DNA of 64,000 nt from CALVGQ01 sp031551965. Its GTDB lineage: Bacteria; Bacillota_I; Bacilli_A; Erysipelotrichales; Erysipelotrichaceae. The stretch lies in the NCBI GenBank assembly GCA_031551965.1, contig JAVBMW010000033.1, positions 1 to 64,000 on the forward strand. Reading direction: 5' to 3'. The position numbers were made by a program, and so were the translations under genes. The stretch's first letter is position 1. Every line of letters starts with the position of its first letter. Positions 32,806 through 42,341 of this stretch are shown piece after piece. The notes beneath the pieces are model-generated. The model saw only the letters and a list, made by a program, of their open reading frames with translations, did no database searches and was not told the origin of the DNA.

Positions 32806-34236
32806 ATGGGTTTAAGAAAAGATTTTTTATGGGGAGGGGCTACTGCCGCTAACCAATGTGAAGGAGCTTATAATGTAGATGGAAGAGGGCTTGCGAATGT
32901 GGATTTGATGCCACATGGAAATGATCGCTATCCAATTATGTTTGGAGCTATGCATCATTTGAAACATGATGATGAACATTTTTATCCAGGACTTGAAGCA
33001 ATTGACTTTTATCATCATTACAAAGAAGATATCGCTCTATTTGCGGAAATGGGATTTAAAGTTTATCGTATGTCGATTGCTTGGTCGCGTATTTTCCCAA
33101 AAGGAGATGAAACTGAACCAAATGAAGAAGGTTTGAAGTTTTATGAGAATGTATTTAATGAATGTAAGAAATATAATATTGAACCATTAGTTACAATTAC
33201 TCATTTTGATTGCCCAGTTCATTTAATTACGGAATATGGTGGATGGAAAAATAGAAAACTGATCGATTTCTATGCAAGATTAGTAACCGTTTTATTTACA
33301 CGCTACAAAGGACTTGTAAAGTACTGGCTAACCTTTAATGAAATCAATGTGATCTTGCATGCACCATTTATGGGGGCTGGTCTATTGATTGAAAAAGATG
33401 AAGACCCAACAGCTGCAAAATATTTAGCTGTCCATCATGAACTTGTGGCGAGTGCATTAGCTACTAAAATCGCTCATGAAATCGATCCAAATAATATGAT
33501 TGGATGTATGCTGGCAGCAGGTGCAGTTTATCCTTATAGTTGCAGACCGGATGACGTATGGGCTGCGCAACAAGGAAACCGACAAAACTATTTCTTTATT
33601 GATGTCCAAAGCCGTGGAGAGTATCCTGCGTATGCATTAAAAGATTTCGAGAGAAAAGGTGTAGTGTTGGATATTACTGAAGATGATAAAAAATTATTGA
33701 AAGAAAATACCGTAGACTTCGTCTCATTCTCCTATTATTCAAGCCGTTGTATTTCTACTGATCCTGAAGTACTCGCAAAAGCACAAGGTGGAAATATGTT
33801 TAGTGGAGTAAAAAATCCTCACTTACAAGCTAGTCAATGGGGATGGCAAATCGATCCACTAGGACTTCGTATTACCTTGAATGAACTTTATGATCGTTAC
33901 CAAAAACCTTTATTCATTGTAGAAAATGGGTTAGGGGCAAAGGATGAAGTCGATGAAAATGGATATGTTGAAGATGATTATCGTATCGATTATTTAAGAC
34001 AACACATCAAAGCACTCAAAGATGCAGTTGAGCTAGATGGAGTGGATTTGTTGGGATACACAATGTGGGGACCTATCGATTTAGTTAGTGCATCCACAGG
34101 TGAAATGAGTAAACGTTATGGTTTCATATATGTTGATCGTGACGATTTAGGAAATGGAACGCTAAAAAGAAGTAAAAAGAAAAGCTTTGACTGGTATAAG
34201 AAAGTCATCGCAACCAATGGAGAGGATTTGGACTAA
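32806..34236 (+). CDS. GH1 6-phospho-beta-glycosidase
   Basis: 476 aa glycoside hydrolase family 1. FLWGGATAANQCEGA at the start, acid/base Glu in YWLTFNEINV, nucleophile Glu in PLFIVENGLGA. The SASTGEMSKRYGFIYVD segment is the Ser..Lys.Tyr phosphate-binding loop that marks 6-phospho-beta-glucosidases and galactosidases. It would split the phosphorylated (and desulfated) disaccharide inside the cell. Its stop overlaps the EIIB start (TAATG). Confidence 0.93.
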   Translation: MGLRKDFLWGGATAANQCEGAYNVDGRGLANVDLMPHGNDRYPIMFGAMHHLKHDDEHFYPGLEAIDFYHHYKEDIALFAEMGFKVYRMSIAWSRIFPKGDETEPNEEGLKFYENVFNECKKYNIEPLVTITHFDCPVHLITEYGGWKNRKLIDFYARLVTVLFTRYKGLVKYWLTFNEINVILHAPFMGAGLLIEKDEDPTAAKYLAVHHELVASALATKIAHEIDPNNMIGCMLAAGAVYPYSCRPDDVWAAQQGNRQNYFFIDVQSRGEYPAYALKDFERKGVVLDITEDDKKLLKENTVDFVSFSYYSSRCISTDPEVLAKAQGGNMFSGVKNPHLQASQWGWQIDPLGLRITLNELYDRYQKPLFIVENGLGAKDEVDENGYVEDDYRIDYLRQHIKALKDAVELDGVDLLGYTMWGPIDLVSASTGEMSKRYGFIYVDRDDLGNGTLKRSKKKSFDWYKKVIATNGEDLD

Positions 34237-34538
34237 TGAAAAAAATCGTATTATTGTGTGCTGCAGGAATGAGCACAAGCATGTTAGTAACTAAAATGAG
34301 AAAAGCTGCAGAAGAATTAAACTACGAGTGTGATATCAATGCTTATGGAACAAGTGAAGCAAGCCGTGTGGGCGAAGATGCAGATGTAATCTTACTAGGA
34401 CCACAAGTTCGCTTTGAATTAAACAAAATTAAATCCTTGTTTCCAAACAAACCAGTTGAGGCTATCGAGATGGCTGCCTATGGAATGATGGATGGTAAAA
34501 AAGTTTTAACTACTGCCATTGCTTTAATAGAAGGTTAA
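34236..34538 (+). CDS. PTS lactose/cellobiose-type EIIB
   Basis: 100 aa. MKKIVLLCAAGMSTSMLVTKM with the phospho-acceptor Cys8; VILLGPQVRFELNKIK is the usual second block. It passes phosphate from EIIA to the sugar at EIIC. It is separated from its EIIC by the sulfatase and the GH1 gene, which supports one common pathway. Confidence 0.93.
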   Translation: MKKIVLLCAAGMSTSMLVTKMRKAAEELNYECDINAYGTSEASRVGEDADVILLGPQVRFELNKIKSLFPNKPVEAIEMAAYGMMDGKKVLTTAIALIEG

Positions 34539-34547
34539 CACATTTTA

Positions 34548-34596
34548 GAGGCTGTGATGATGTAGAGAAAAATCTATGGAGTCATAGCTTCTTTTC
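34548..34596 (+). repeat. Terminator-like dispersed repeat, copy A
   Basis: A hairpin with G-T pairs (GAGGCTGTGA with TCATAGCTTC, inner TAGA/TCTA) and a T-rich tail ends the PTS-sulfatase operon. It is closely similar to 49276-49324 on the other strand. Confidence 0.6.
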
Positions 34597-34641
34597 TTAA
34601 TTTGCTTTTAAAATATAGATTTAGAAAGGGTATTTGAAACT

Positions 34642-34965
34642 ATGGCTAAAAATATAAGAGAGTTTTTACTGCCTACAAGCATTCGTGAACACTATGAATC
34701 TGTAGTTAAGTCAATTAAAAAACATGAAAACAAATATATCTATAATGATATAAGTTACGAAGTAACATTTTCGTTAAAAATCATTTACCTAATTGAAAGA
34801 ATATTGCATTATTCAAATTATTTTATAATCATCATGAGTGTACAGAGTGTGACACGTGAGAATAATAGTTTGAAAGCTCTAACTCTGTTTTTAGTTGCGT
34901 TATTTATCGCAATAATACCTTATACAATCTGTGCAAGGCTCGCTGTATCCATTAGAAAAAAATGA
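34642..34965 (+). CDS. Small membrane protein of unknown function
   Basis: 107 aa. A basic N-terminus (MAKNIREFLLPTSIREHYESVVKSIKKHE), then hydrophobic segments at about 57-67 and 81-100, and an RKK end. No family recognised. AAAGGG lies 12 bases before the ATG. Stands alone between two terminators. Base composition resembles its neighbours. Confidence 0.5.
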   Translation: MAKNIREFLLPTSIREHYESVVKSIKKHENKYIYNDISYEVTFSLKIIYLIERILHYSNYFIIIMSVQSVTRENNSLKALTLFLVALFIAIIPYTICARLAVSIRKK

Positions 34966-35026
34966 TTATAAAAATAAAATAGATCAACATCTTCGAAAAG
35001 CACTTATAATGATATAATTCAGATAA

Positions 35027-35070
35027 GAAAGATATTAAGAGAATTAAATCGCAATATCTTTCTTTTTTTT
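35027..35070 (+). terminator. Terminator downstream of the 107-aa gene
   Basis: GAAAGATATT and AATATCTTTC form a perfect 10-bp stem around 16 bases, followed by eight T. The rest of the 245-base gap holds no gene. Confidence 0.85.
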
Positions 35071-35210
35071 GCAACGATTTTTCATTGTTTTTTAAAAACC
35101 AGGGTTATTCAATTTTTACCGTAAGTATTCTCACAGAGTTTGGTTGGAGTTTTTATGGGTTATGTGATAAATTAAAATTAGCGAAGACTAGATAGACGAG
35201 GGGTGAACTA

Positions 35211-36368
35211 ATGGACGGCAATCTTAAACAATTGTTAGATGTATTAAAAGACGAAAAAATATTAACTTCAATTCAAATTGCCTCTTTAATTCATGTGAGT
35301 GAAAAAACAGTTCGCACAAGATTAAAACTGTTGTCGGATGAACTTGAACACAATGGTGCTGAGCTTATCGCAAGACCTGGAAGTGGTTTTCAAATTAAGG
35401 TTAATGATGAAAATAAATTTCAAAATTGGGTAGAGGAAACCTCAAATAGTGTTGAACTGATACCGAGTACTTCTTCAGGACGTGTTCAATATATACTTTC
35501 TTATTTATTGAATGAACCGGATTATGTAAAATTAGAAGACTTAAGCCAAATGTTATATGTGTCAAGAAATACAATTACTGCTGATTTGAAACAAGTTGAG
35601 TATATTTTAAATTTATATCATTTGAAAATAGTACGTAGACCCAATTATGGTATTTGTATAGAAGGAAGTGAACTAAATCGCAGAATATGCATTGCGAATT
35701 GTTTATATAAAAATAAATTAAGTCATGTTGAAGTTACAAATCAAAAGTCAGAGGGACAAAAGCTTTCTCGTATTGTCGGTGAAATAGCGAAAAAATATCG
35801 CTTAAAAATGACTGAAAGTGCATATGAGAATTTAATTGTACACGCCTTTATTGCGAATGATCGTATACGTCAAGGGAAGTCAATGAATTATACACATGAA
35901 AGTAGAACTGAACTTTATCAAATAGTTGGAGATAAAGCGATCAATGCTGCGGAAGAGATGTGTAAAATGATTAATGATAGAATCGGAGTTCATTACAATG
36001 AGGATGAAACACTCTATTTAGCACTTCATTTAAGTGGAAAAGTTAGCTCAGATTCTCAAGGAAAGTATGGAAGCAATTTAGTTATTTCTAGTCATATTGA
36101 TGAACTAGTATTAAGGATGCTCAATGCAGTCTATGATGGACTGCGTTTGGATTTTAGAGATAATCTAGAATTAAGAATGTCATTGAATCAGCATATGGTT
36201 CCTTTGGATGTGCGTATGCGATATGACATTCCTTTGAAAAATCCAATTCTTGAACAAGTGAAACTAGAATATGCTTTTGCCTATACGGTGGCAGTTAGTG
36301 CGTGTTCGGCATTAAGTCAACATTATGAATATTTGATTATCAAATACTTTTACTTGAGGGCTAATTAA
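35211..36368 (+). pseudogene. PRD-type PTS regulator truncated within PRD2
   Basis: 385 codons with two N-terminal HTH parts (TSIQIASLIHVSEKTVRTRLK, LEDLSQMLYVSRNTITADLK), PRD1 (about 180-290) and most of PRD2. Intact LicR/MtlR-type regulators run to about 610-640 aa with EIIB- and EIIA-like domains. Here similarity ends near ALSQHYE and the last dozen codons read into the antisense of a PTS IIB gene. Residual function is possible because DNA-binding and PRD1 are present. AGGGGTG precedes the ATG. Confidence 0.7.
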
Positions 36369-36521
36369 TACAACATCCATCTTCTCGATTTGTTCATGCA
36401 GTGTATTTACTCCCAACGCATAAAAATACTCATTGGATTGTTTTTCTTCAGCAATCGCATTGAGTTTTCTTGCAAGTACACTGGATGTCATTCCACTTAC
36501 ACAAACAATTACTATATTCAT
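36312..36521 (-). pseudogene. Truncated PTS EIIB gene
   Basis: MNIVIVCVSGMTSSVLARKL gives the start of a Lac/Cel-type EIIB with Cys7, and VLISPQVK the second block; then homology stops and the frame runs into the antisense of the PRD regulator to a stop at 36312. About 30 C-terminal residues are missing. GGGGGA just upstream and a gap of 2 bp after the intact regulator show it was the next gene of that operon; the EIIC that should follow is absent. Confidence 0.7.
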
Positions 36522-36523
36522 GT

Positions 36524-38359
36524 TTATCCCCCAAACAGACAATCCGCTATTGTTTCAACATCTGTTTTTTGTATAATTCTTGTAACTAGTTCTTTACTGC
36601 ATACGACCTTAGATACCGCATCCAGCATTTTATTGATATTTGGATCTACTTTTGGAAAAATACATAATATAACTACTTTTACCATTTCTTTTTCCCATAG
36701 TATTGATTTCTTTAATGTTAACACACTAAATAGGATTTGGTCACTAAAAATTCCAAGTGGATGAGGCATAGCACAATCATTTCCAACTTCAGTTGCACTA
36801 AGTTTTTCTCTATCTATTAGTGCTTTTTCCAAATCTTGATCAAATTTAAATCTTTTATTTATTTCAAATGACATAAAATGCAAAACTTCTTCTTTACTTT
36901 TCAAATCCATATTCGCAAAAAGTAATTCTTCATTCATAATCTTTTCTGTTGATTGTTTACTCTTATAGGATTGATAATAGTGATCTATTTTCTCAAAGCT
37001 TTTATCATCCATTGTTGAACTAATCATAATTACAGGAACTGGGCACTCAAAGGGAATAGGTATCGTTGTCAATATACAGTCATAACTATTTAAATCAAAA
37101 CCTCTTAACTGAATCAAAGATGACATCGTAATATTTTCTTCTTTGATATCATATTTATTCATTAATTTATATTGGATTAAGCGAGATGTTCCTCTCCCTG
37201 TTGAACATACCACAACGATTTTCATCGGTTCTTTCTTCTCTTTTTCTTTTTCGATAGCCAAAGAAAAATGCATTGCTAAATAACTAATTTCATCTTCATC
37301 CATGGCAAGACCATAGTTTTTGTCAATGACCTGACTCGCAATAAGTGCCAATTCATAACCTTGGATCATTTCTCTTTTTATTTTTTGAAGTAATGGATTT
37401 TCCTGTTTAAGTCCATATTTCAATCTTAAAATCATAGGTTGGATATGTAAAGCGATCATCAGTTTAAACTCAAAATTATGTGTAAAATCTTTATTCTTTA
37501 AATCTTTTATTAATTTAAAGATATCATCAACAGTATCTAGAACTTCATTGTCGATTGACTGTGAATTCTTAATGATTTGTTTTCCCAACAAGTGTAATAC
37601 AATATATTTCGACTCCGCTTTAGGGATATTTATTTTAAATACTTCCTGAAGTTTTCTAATAATCTGATCTGCCATTGTTTGTTGAGGTTGGTACACTTCT
37701 TCTAACTCCTCATTTTCAATCAGCTCATAACCTGATTGTACTCGTTGTATCGCAATTAAAATATGATAAACCAAATTATTGAATCCTACATCAGAGATTT
37801 CATAATTATTTTCAACTAATACCTCATATAGAATTTGTTGAATGTTCTGCACCATTTCTTCTTGTTGTAGCTGTTTAGAAAATTCTTTTTGATGTCCTAA
37901 ACAAATTCTCATGTTGATTTCAGAACCTTCAATACGAATCCCATACTTAGGCTTTTGAGTGATTCGCAAATCAAATTCAGCTAGTCTTTTCTTAATACGA
38001 TTCATTAATCGATCAACTGTCATGCGACTGACATATAACTCTTCTGCAATCGATTCAATTTTTACATAGTCTTTTTCTTCAATCAATTTGATGATGATTG
38101 ATGCAATCCTTTCATCATCCACTTCAGTTTGATTACTCAACTCTTTTTCTAATAATGGTTCATCTAACACAATCAAGTGAACTCCTAAACGATCAATTTC
38201 CAGTTGAAAACCATAGGATTCAAAAAGTTTTTGCGTATCATTGATTGTTTTATTGATATATTGATTAGAGTACCCTAAAATATCAGATAATTTTTTTTGA
38301 TTTAAAAAATTATCGTTTTCCTGAAGGACTTCTACTATTTTTTTTATTCTTTTATCCAT
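36524..38359 (-). CDS. PRD-containing PTS regulator (LicR/MtlR-like), complete
   Basis: 611 aa. N-terminal HTH (LNQKKLSDILGYSNQYINKTI) and second HTH (IESIAEELYVSRMTVDRLM), two PRDs (about 180-280 and 290-395, with histidines in HLLGKQ and HFSLA), an EIIB-like domain with VVVCSTGRGTSR (Cys), and a C-terminal EIIA-like domain with NDCAMPHPLGIF (His). Transcription activator controlled by PTS phosphorylation. It once headed the operon now reduced to the broken EIIB, so its direct target may be lost. Confidence 0.92.
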   Translation of the reverse strand: MDKRIKKIVEVLQENDNFLNQKKLSDILGYSNQYINKTINDTQKLFESYGFQLEIDRLGVHLIVLDEPLLEKELSNQTEVDDERIASIIIKLIEEKDYVKIESIAEELYVSRMTVDRLMNRIKKRLAEFDLRITQKPKYGIRIEGSEINMRICLGHQKEFSKQLQQEEMVQNIQQILYEVLVENNYEISDVGFNNLVYHILIAIQRVQSGYELIENEELEEVYQPQQTMADQIIRKLQEVFKINIPKAESKYIVLHLLGKQIIKNSQSIDNEVLDTVDDIFKLIKDLKNKDFTHNFEFKLMIALHIQPMILRLKYGLKQENPLLQKIKREMIQGYELALIASQVIDKNYGLAMDEDEISYLAMHFSLAIEKEKEKKEPMKIVVVCSTGRGTSRLIQYKLMNKYDIKEENITMSSLIQLRGFDLNSYDCILTTIPIPFECPVPVIMISSTMDDKSFEKIDHYYQSYKSKQSTEKIMNEELLFANMDLKSKEEVLHFMSFEINKRFKFDQDLEKALIDREKLSATEVGNDCAMPHPLGIFSDQILFSVLTLKKSILWEKEMVKVVILCIFPKVDPNINKMLDAVSKVVCSKELVTRIIQKTDVETIADCLFGG

Positions 38360-38391
38360 GTCTTACCTCAATATCATTATAGATCTGATAT

Positions 38392-38428
38392 GGAAAAAAG
38401 AAAAGCCTGTTCAAACTGATCAGGCTGA
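38392..38428 (-). terminator. Terminator between lipoprotein and PRD regulator genes
   Basis: AGCCTG and CAGGCT with flanking pairs, and a T-rich run on the minus strand. Confidence 0.75.
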
Positions 38429-38440
38429 CTTATATCTAAA

Positions 38441-39811
38441 TCATTGCTTTTCTCCTGTTAATGATCCAGAAATCACTAGATAATTTCCTTTTTTGACAGT
38501 AACATATCCGCCATTTTTAAGATTATCATTTTTAGTCAACTCACCTGACTTGATATCGCAACGAGGTTTTGTACAAATCGCAAAATATCCACTTCCACTT
38601 AATTTATATTCACCAGCTTCTAAATCGCTGCCTATTAAATAATATCCAGGCTTATCAAATGAAGATGACAGAGTAGCAGTATAACCTGCTTCTTTATAGA
38701 TGGAACCTGATCCGCTATAGTTGAAATATTGGCCTTCTTTCAAGGAAACATAGGCTCGATTTTTGAAATTTTTATTATATAATAATTCACCTGATCTGAT
38801 ATCACAATTTGATTTCGAACAAACTTCAAAATACCCACTTCCCAGAATAACATAATTTCCAGCTTCGATATCATTTCCTACTTTATAATTTCCAGGTTTA
38901 ATTGGCTTTTTATTTTCTTTATCAACTTCAATTGCTTTTTCTGTAGATTCTATTAATTTGTTCCAATCCACTTTATATGAATCATAATAATTATTATTCA
39001 TATTTCCAATTTCATTTTTGATTTCACTTAACAAGTTTTCATCACGATTCACTGATGCAGTTCCCAATAATGAAGATATTTCTATTGCAAGTTTTTCTCT
39101 GAATATTTGAACTCTCTGCAATGTTGTTTCTTTTATTTCTTCAAATTCCGAAACATTTAGTCCCTCAACCATTTGTTCAATCCAACTTAAAGACTCTTCA
39201 TCAATAAGTTCATAGTCGCTAAAAACATTGTCAAAATAATTAATTATCTCTAAATCATATCTTTCTTTTTCTAGTATAGCCGCTTCATTTATTTCTTCTA
39301 TTTCTTCTTTTTTACAAGCTTCAAATTCTTCTTTGTTATACTCTGTTTGTGTCTGACTGAACTTAGTCAGAACTTCTTCAACAGTTTTTTCATATTTTGA
39401 TACTTCTGACTTTAAAATTCCGATTCTTACATTTCCTTTATTGACGAACTCATAAACAACCGGATTCTCTTTTGCAGCAAAAACACCATAATTCTCTTCA
39501 CTGAATACTTCTCTGGCTTTTTCAATACCCAACTCATATAATGATTTTCGAAGTTCCAAAATATCATTATTTAAATAAACATAAATCTGCATAATCGGTT
39601 CTTCTTGTGCCTCATCATAGATCATTACTGCGGTCTGCGATGTGAATTCTGTTATTTCACGTTCAATCGTCTCAACTCGAAGTCCTGAATTTTCTTTTAT
39701 TATTGCTTCTGCAATTTTATATGCATCCCAATCTTTTTCAACTTTACTACATCCTGACAAGAAAAGCATCGTTACAAACAAAAAGACACCTATTTTAATA
39801 TATTTTTTCAT
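38441..39811 (-). CDS. Lipoprotein with two C-terminal cysteine-containing repeats
   Basis: 456 aa. Lipobox LFLSGC after MKKYIKIGVFLFVTML. Residues about 25-130 a globular part, 130-310 mostly charged helix, then two copies of a domain of about 70 residues: PGNYKVGNDIEAGNYVILG..VCSKSNCDIRSGEL and PGYYLIGSDLEAGEYKLSG..ICTKPRCDIKSGEL. Each has a C-x5-C pair, a likely disulfide. DIEAG-type beta repeats occur in Firmicute surface lipoproteins; function is unknown. Monocistronic between terminators. Confidence 0.75.
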   Translation of the reverse strand: MKKYIKIGVFLFVTMLFLSGCSKVEKDWDAYKIAEAIIKENSGLRVETIEREITEFTSQTAVMIYDEAQEEPIMQIYVYLNNDILELRKSLYELGIEKAREVFSEENYGVFAAKENPVVYEFVNKGNVRIGILKSEVSKYEKTVEEVLTKFSQTQTEYNKEEFEACKKEEIEEINEAAILEKERYDLEIINYFDNVFSDYELIDEESLSWIEQMVEGLNVSEFEEIKETTLQRVQIFREKLAIEISSLLGTASVNRDENLLSEIKNEIGNMNNNYYDSYKVDWNKLIESTEKAIEVDKENKKPIKPGNYKVGNDIEAGNYVILGSGYFEVCSKSNCDIRSGELLYNKNFKNRAYVSLKEGQYFNYSGSGSIYKEAGYTATLSSSFDKPGYYLIGSDLEAGEYKLSGSGYFAICTKPRCDIKSGELTKNDNLKNGGYVTVKKGNYLVISGSLTGEKQ

Positions 39812-39867
39812 ACTAGTCCCCTACCTTTTCCATTACATTGTAACCTTATTCTAAACATTTGGATACA

Positions 39868-39908
39868 ATAAAAAGACACATTGAGTAAATGTTCCCAAAA
39901 TGTCTTAT
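39868..39908 (-). terminator. aminotransferase-lrp operon terminator
   Basis: AAGACA and TGTCTT with a T-rich tail on the minus strand; the stem is only 6 bp. Confidence 0.5.
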
Positions 39909-39913
39909 ATTTC

Positions 39914-41083
39914 TCACTTAATACTATTTAAGAATAATTCTATGCGTGCTAATGCTTCTTTTAGCTGTTCAATACTCGATGCATAGGAGATTCGCACAAA
40001 CCCTTCTCCACAAGTCCCAAATGCACTACCTGGTACAACCGCAACTTTTTGTTCTTGTAACAGTCTTGAACAGAATTCTTCAGAAGTCATTCCAGTTAAT
40101 TTGATCGATGGAAATACATAGAATGCACCTTCGGGCATATGACATTTTAAACCAATGCGATTTAATCCATTCACGATAAAGTTACGTCTTTGTTCAAAAG
40201 ATGCTTTCATCATTTGTACATCTGCATCACCTTTTTTGAGTGCTTCAATTCCTGCATATTGACTTATACCTGTAGCACACATGATTGCGTATTGATGCAC
40301 CTTATTCATTGCCGCAATAAATGCAGCATGAGCACACACATAACCAAGTCTCCATCCAGTCATTGAATATGCTTTTGAGAAACCACTGATCAAGATAACT
40401 TGATCTTTGATTTCATCAAATTCTGCAATCGAGGTATGATGACAACTATAAGTGAGCTCCGCATAGATTTCATCCGATACAACCAGAATCCCTGATTCTT
40501 TGATAACTTCGACAAGAGGCAGCCAATCTTCTTTTGTCATGATCCCACCTGTTGGATTTCCTGGGAAATTGATTAGGATAGCTTTTGTCTTAGGAGTAAT
40601 TGCTGAAAGTAATTGATCTTTCTTTAATTTAAATTGATCCTCTTCTTTCAAATCAATGATCACAGGTTTTCCCTGTGCTAATCGAATACACGGTTCATAC
40701 GCAACATATCCTGGTGAAAGCATAATTACTTCATCGCCAGGGTTAATTATTGCACGCATTGTAATATCGATTGCTTCACTACCACCCACTGTAACGAGAA
40801 TCTCTTTGTTGTAGTCATATTTCAAATTGAAACGGCGATCCAAATAAAAACTAATTTGCTTTCTTAGTTCCAACAAACCAGTATTGGCAGTATAAGCAGT
40901 TTTTCCTTTTTCAATCGCATAAATTGCTTCTTCTCGAATATGCCATGGTGTTTCAAAATCAGGTTCTCCAACCCCTAATGAAACCACGCCTTCAATTTGA
41001 GTTGCAAGATCAAAAAATTTACGTATCCCTGAAGGTGGAATCGTTTGAATCAAATCACTTAAATAAGTTTCTGCCTTGATCAT
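39914..41083 (-). CDS. Class I/II aminotransferase (PatA/AspC-like)
   Basis: 389 aa PLP enzyme. GVGEPDFETPWHIREEAI, YTANTGLLELRKQI, INFPGNPTGG, and the PLP lysine in SGFSKAYSMTGWRLGY. This is the Ib aminotransferase group of aspartate, aromatic and N-acetyl-diaminopimelate enzymes; the substrate cannot be fixed. It overlaps the upstream Lrp gene by 4 bp (ATGA), a pairing that is common in Firmicutes. Confidence 0.92.
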   Translation of the reverse strand: MIKAETYLSDLIQTIPPSGIRKFFDLATQIEGVVSLGVGEPDFETPWHIREEAIYAIEKGKTAYTANTGLLELRKQISFYLDRRFNLKYDYNKEILVTVGGSEAIDITMRAIINPGDEVIMLSPGYVAYEPCIRLAQGKPVIIDLKEEDQFKLKKDQLLSAITPKTKAILINFPGNPTGGIMTKEDWLPLVEVIKESGILVVSDEIYAELTYSCHHTSIAEFDEIKDQVILISGFSKAYSMTGWRLGYVCAHAAFIAAMNKVHQYAIMCATGISQYAGIEALKKGDADVQMMKASFEQRRNFIVNGLNRIGLKCHMPEGAFYVFPSIKLTGMTSEEFCSRLLQEQKVAVVPGSAFGTCGEGFVRISYASSIEQLKEALARIELFLNSIK

Positions 41084-41568
41084 GGAGTCACCACCAAACG
41101 ATCACTTTCTTTTACTTCTTTATCCAATAAAACACCTTCCACTTTATATTGTTTTAACACAAAGTGAGTCACTGTACCACGTACTCCTTCAATTGGTGCT
41201 AACCGTTGTCCTACAAAATCTGCAACCTCTCTCATCGTATGACCTTTGATAATTACTGTAAACTCAAAAGATCCGCTCATTAGATACAACGAACTTACTT
41301 CTGGATATTTCACAATTTTTTCAGCTACTTTATCATAACCGCAATCTCTTTCAGGTGTAGCATTGACCTCTATAATTGCGATTACCTTTTCTTGATTAGT
41401 CTTATCCCAGTTAATTACAGTATGATATCCGCAAATAACATTGTCTTTTTGTAAATCAGACAAACTATTGGCGACTGCATCTTCACTCTCATTCAGAATG
41501 GCCGCTAAATCAACTATATCCATTCTAGCGTTATTTTCAATCGCTTGTAATAATTTAATCTCTTCCAT
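41080..41568 (-). CDS. Lrp/AsnC family regulator
   Basis: 162 aa. N-terminal HTH (LLQAIENNARMDIVDLAAILNESEDAVANSLSDL..) and C-terminal RAM domain (VIAIIEVNATPE.., SLYLMSGSFEFTVIIKGHTM), the amino-acid-binding sensor. It likely controls the coupled aminotransferase gene. GAGGTG 6 bases before the ATG at 41568 sets the start, rather than the GTG at 41577. Confidence 0.92.
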   Translation of the reverse strand: MEEIKLLQAIENNARMDIVDLAAILNESEDAVANSLSDLQKDNVICGYHTVINWDKTNQEKVIAIIEVNATPERDCGYDKVAEKIVKYPEVSSLYLMSGSFEFTVIIKGHTMREVADFVGQRLAPIEGVRGTVTHFVLKQYKVEGVLLDKEVKESDRLVVTP

Positions 41569-41615
41569 AAATTTCACCTCAATATGTATATTTTAATAGC
41601 CTTTTAATAGTTAAG

Positions 41616-41648
41616 CAAGAAAAAGAGTTTGGAACTTGTCCAAACTCT
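41616..41648 (-). terminator. PASTA-ABC operon terminator
   Basis: AGAGTTTGG and CCAAACTCT form a perfect 9-bp stem around 7 bases, with a T-run on the minus strand. Confidence 0.9.
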
Positions 41649-41653
41649 GTCTT

Positions 41654-42328
41654 TTATTTCAAATCTTGAAGTTTTCCTTCACTTAAATATACTCTAGAAT
41701 CACTCATTTCAGATACAAAATTACTGTGAGTTACGACAATAACTGTTTTACCAAAATCACGAGTCAACATTTTAAATGTTTCAATGATTTCTTTTTCAGT
41801 AGCTGTATCTAAGTTTCCTGTTGGTTCATCCGCGAAAATTAAATCAACGTTTGAAGCTATTGCACGAGCGATCGCAACACGTTGTTGTTCTCCCCCGGAT
41901 AGCTGACCGATCATACGATCTGCTTTGGATTTCACGATTCCGAATTTTTCAAGCAAGGTATACGCAACATCTTTAACATTTTTTGGAACTGAATTGTCTG
42001 TTTCAGTCATTGCAAGTTCAACATTTTCTACTGCATTCAAATAGTTGATCAAATTGAATTGTTGGAATACGATACCGATTTTGTTGCGACGATATTGATT
42101 CAATCCGATTTTATCTAAATCTTCACCTGCATAATAGATTTTTCCGCTTTCAGGTGAATCAAGTCCTGCAATAATACTCAATAAAGTTGTCTTACCACTA
42201 CCAGAAGGTCCAAGAATTGTATAGAATTTTCCTTCTTCAAAATCATAACTTAAATCAGTTAAGATTTGTCGTTTAAATCCTCCATCAATATAACTGTAGT
42301 TAATATTTTCTAATTTTAATAATGACAT
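41654..42328 (-). CDS. MacB/LolD-type ABC ATPase
   Basis: 224 aa. Walker A GPSGSGKTTLL, signature LSGGEQQR, Walker B LIFADEPTGNLDT, switch VVTHS. The type that works with FtsX-like permeases for extrusion or transenvelope signalling, rather than uptake. 13 bp after the permease gene, in the PASTA operon. Confidence 0.93.
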   Translation of the reverse strand: MSLLKLENINYSYIDGGFKRQILTDLSYDFEEGKFYTILGPSGSGKTTLLSIIAGLDSPESGKIYYAGEDLDKIGLNQYRRNKIGIVFQQFNLINYLNAVENVELAMTETDNSVPKNVKDVAYTLLEKFGIVKSKADRMIGQLSGGEQQRVAIARAIASNVDLIFADEPTGNLDTATEKEIIETFKMLTRDFGKTVIVVTHSNFVSEMSDSRVYLSEGKLQDLK

Positions 42329-42341
42329 TCTATTTCCCTCC

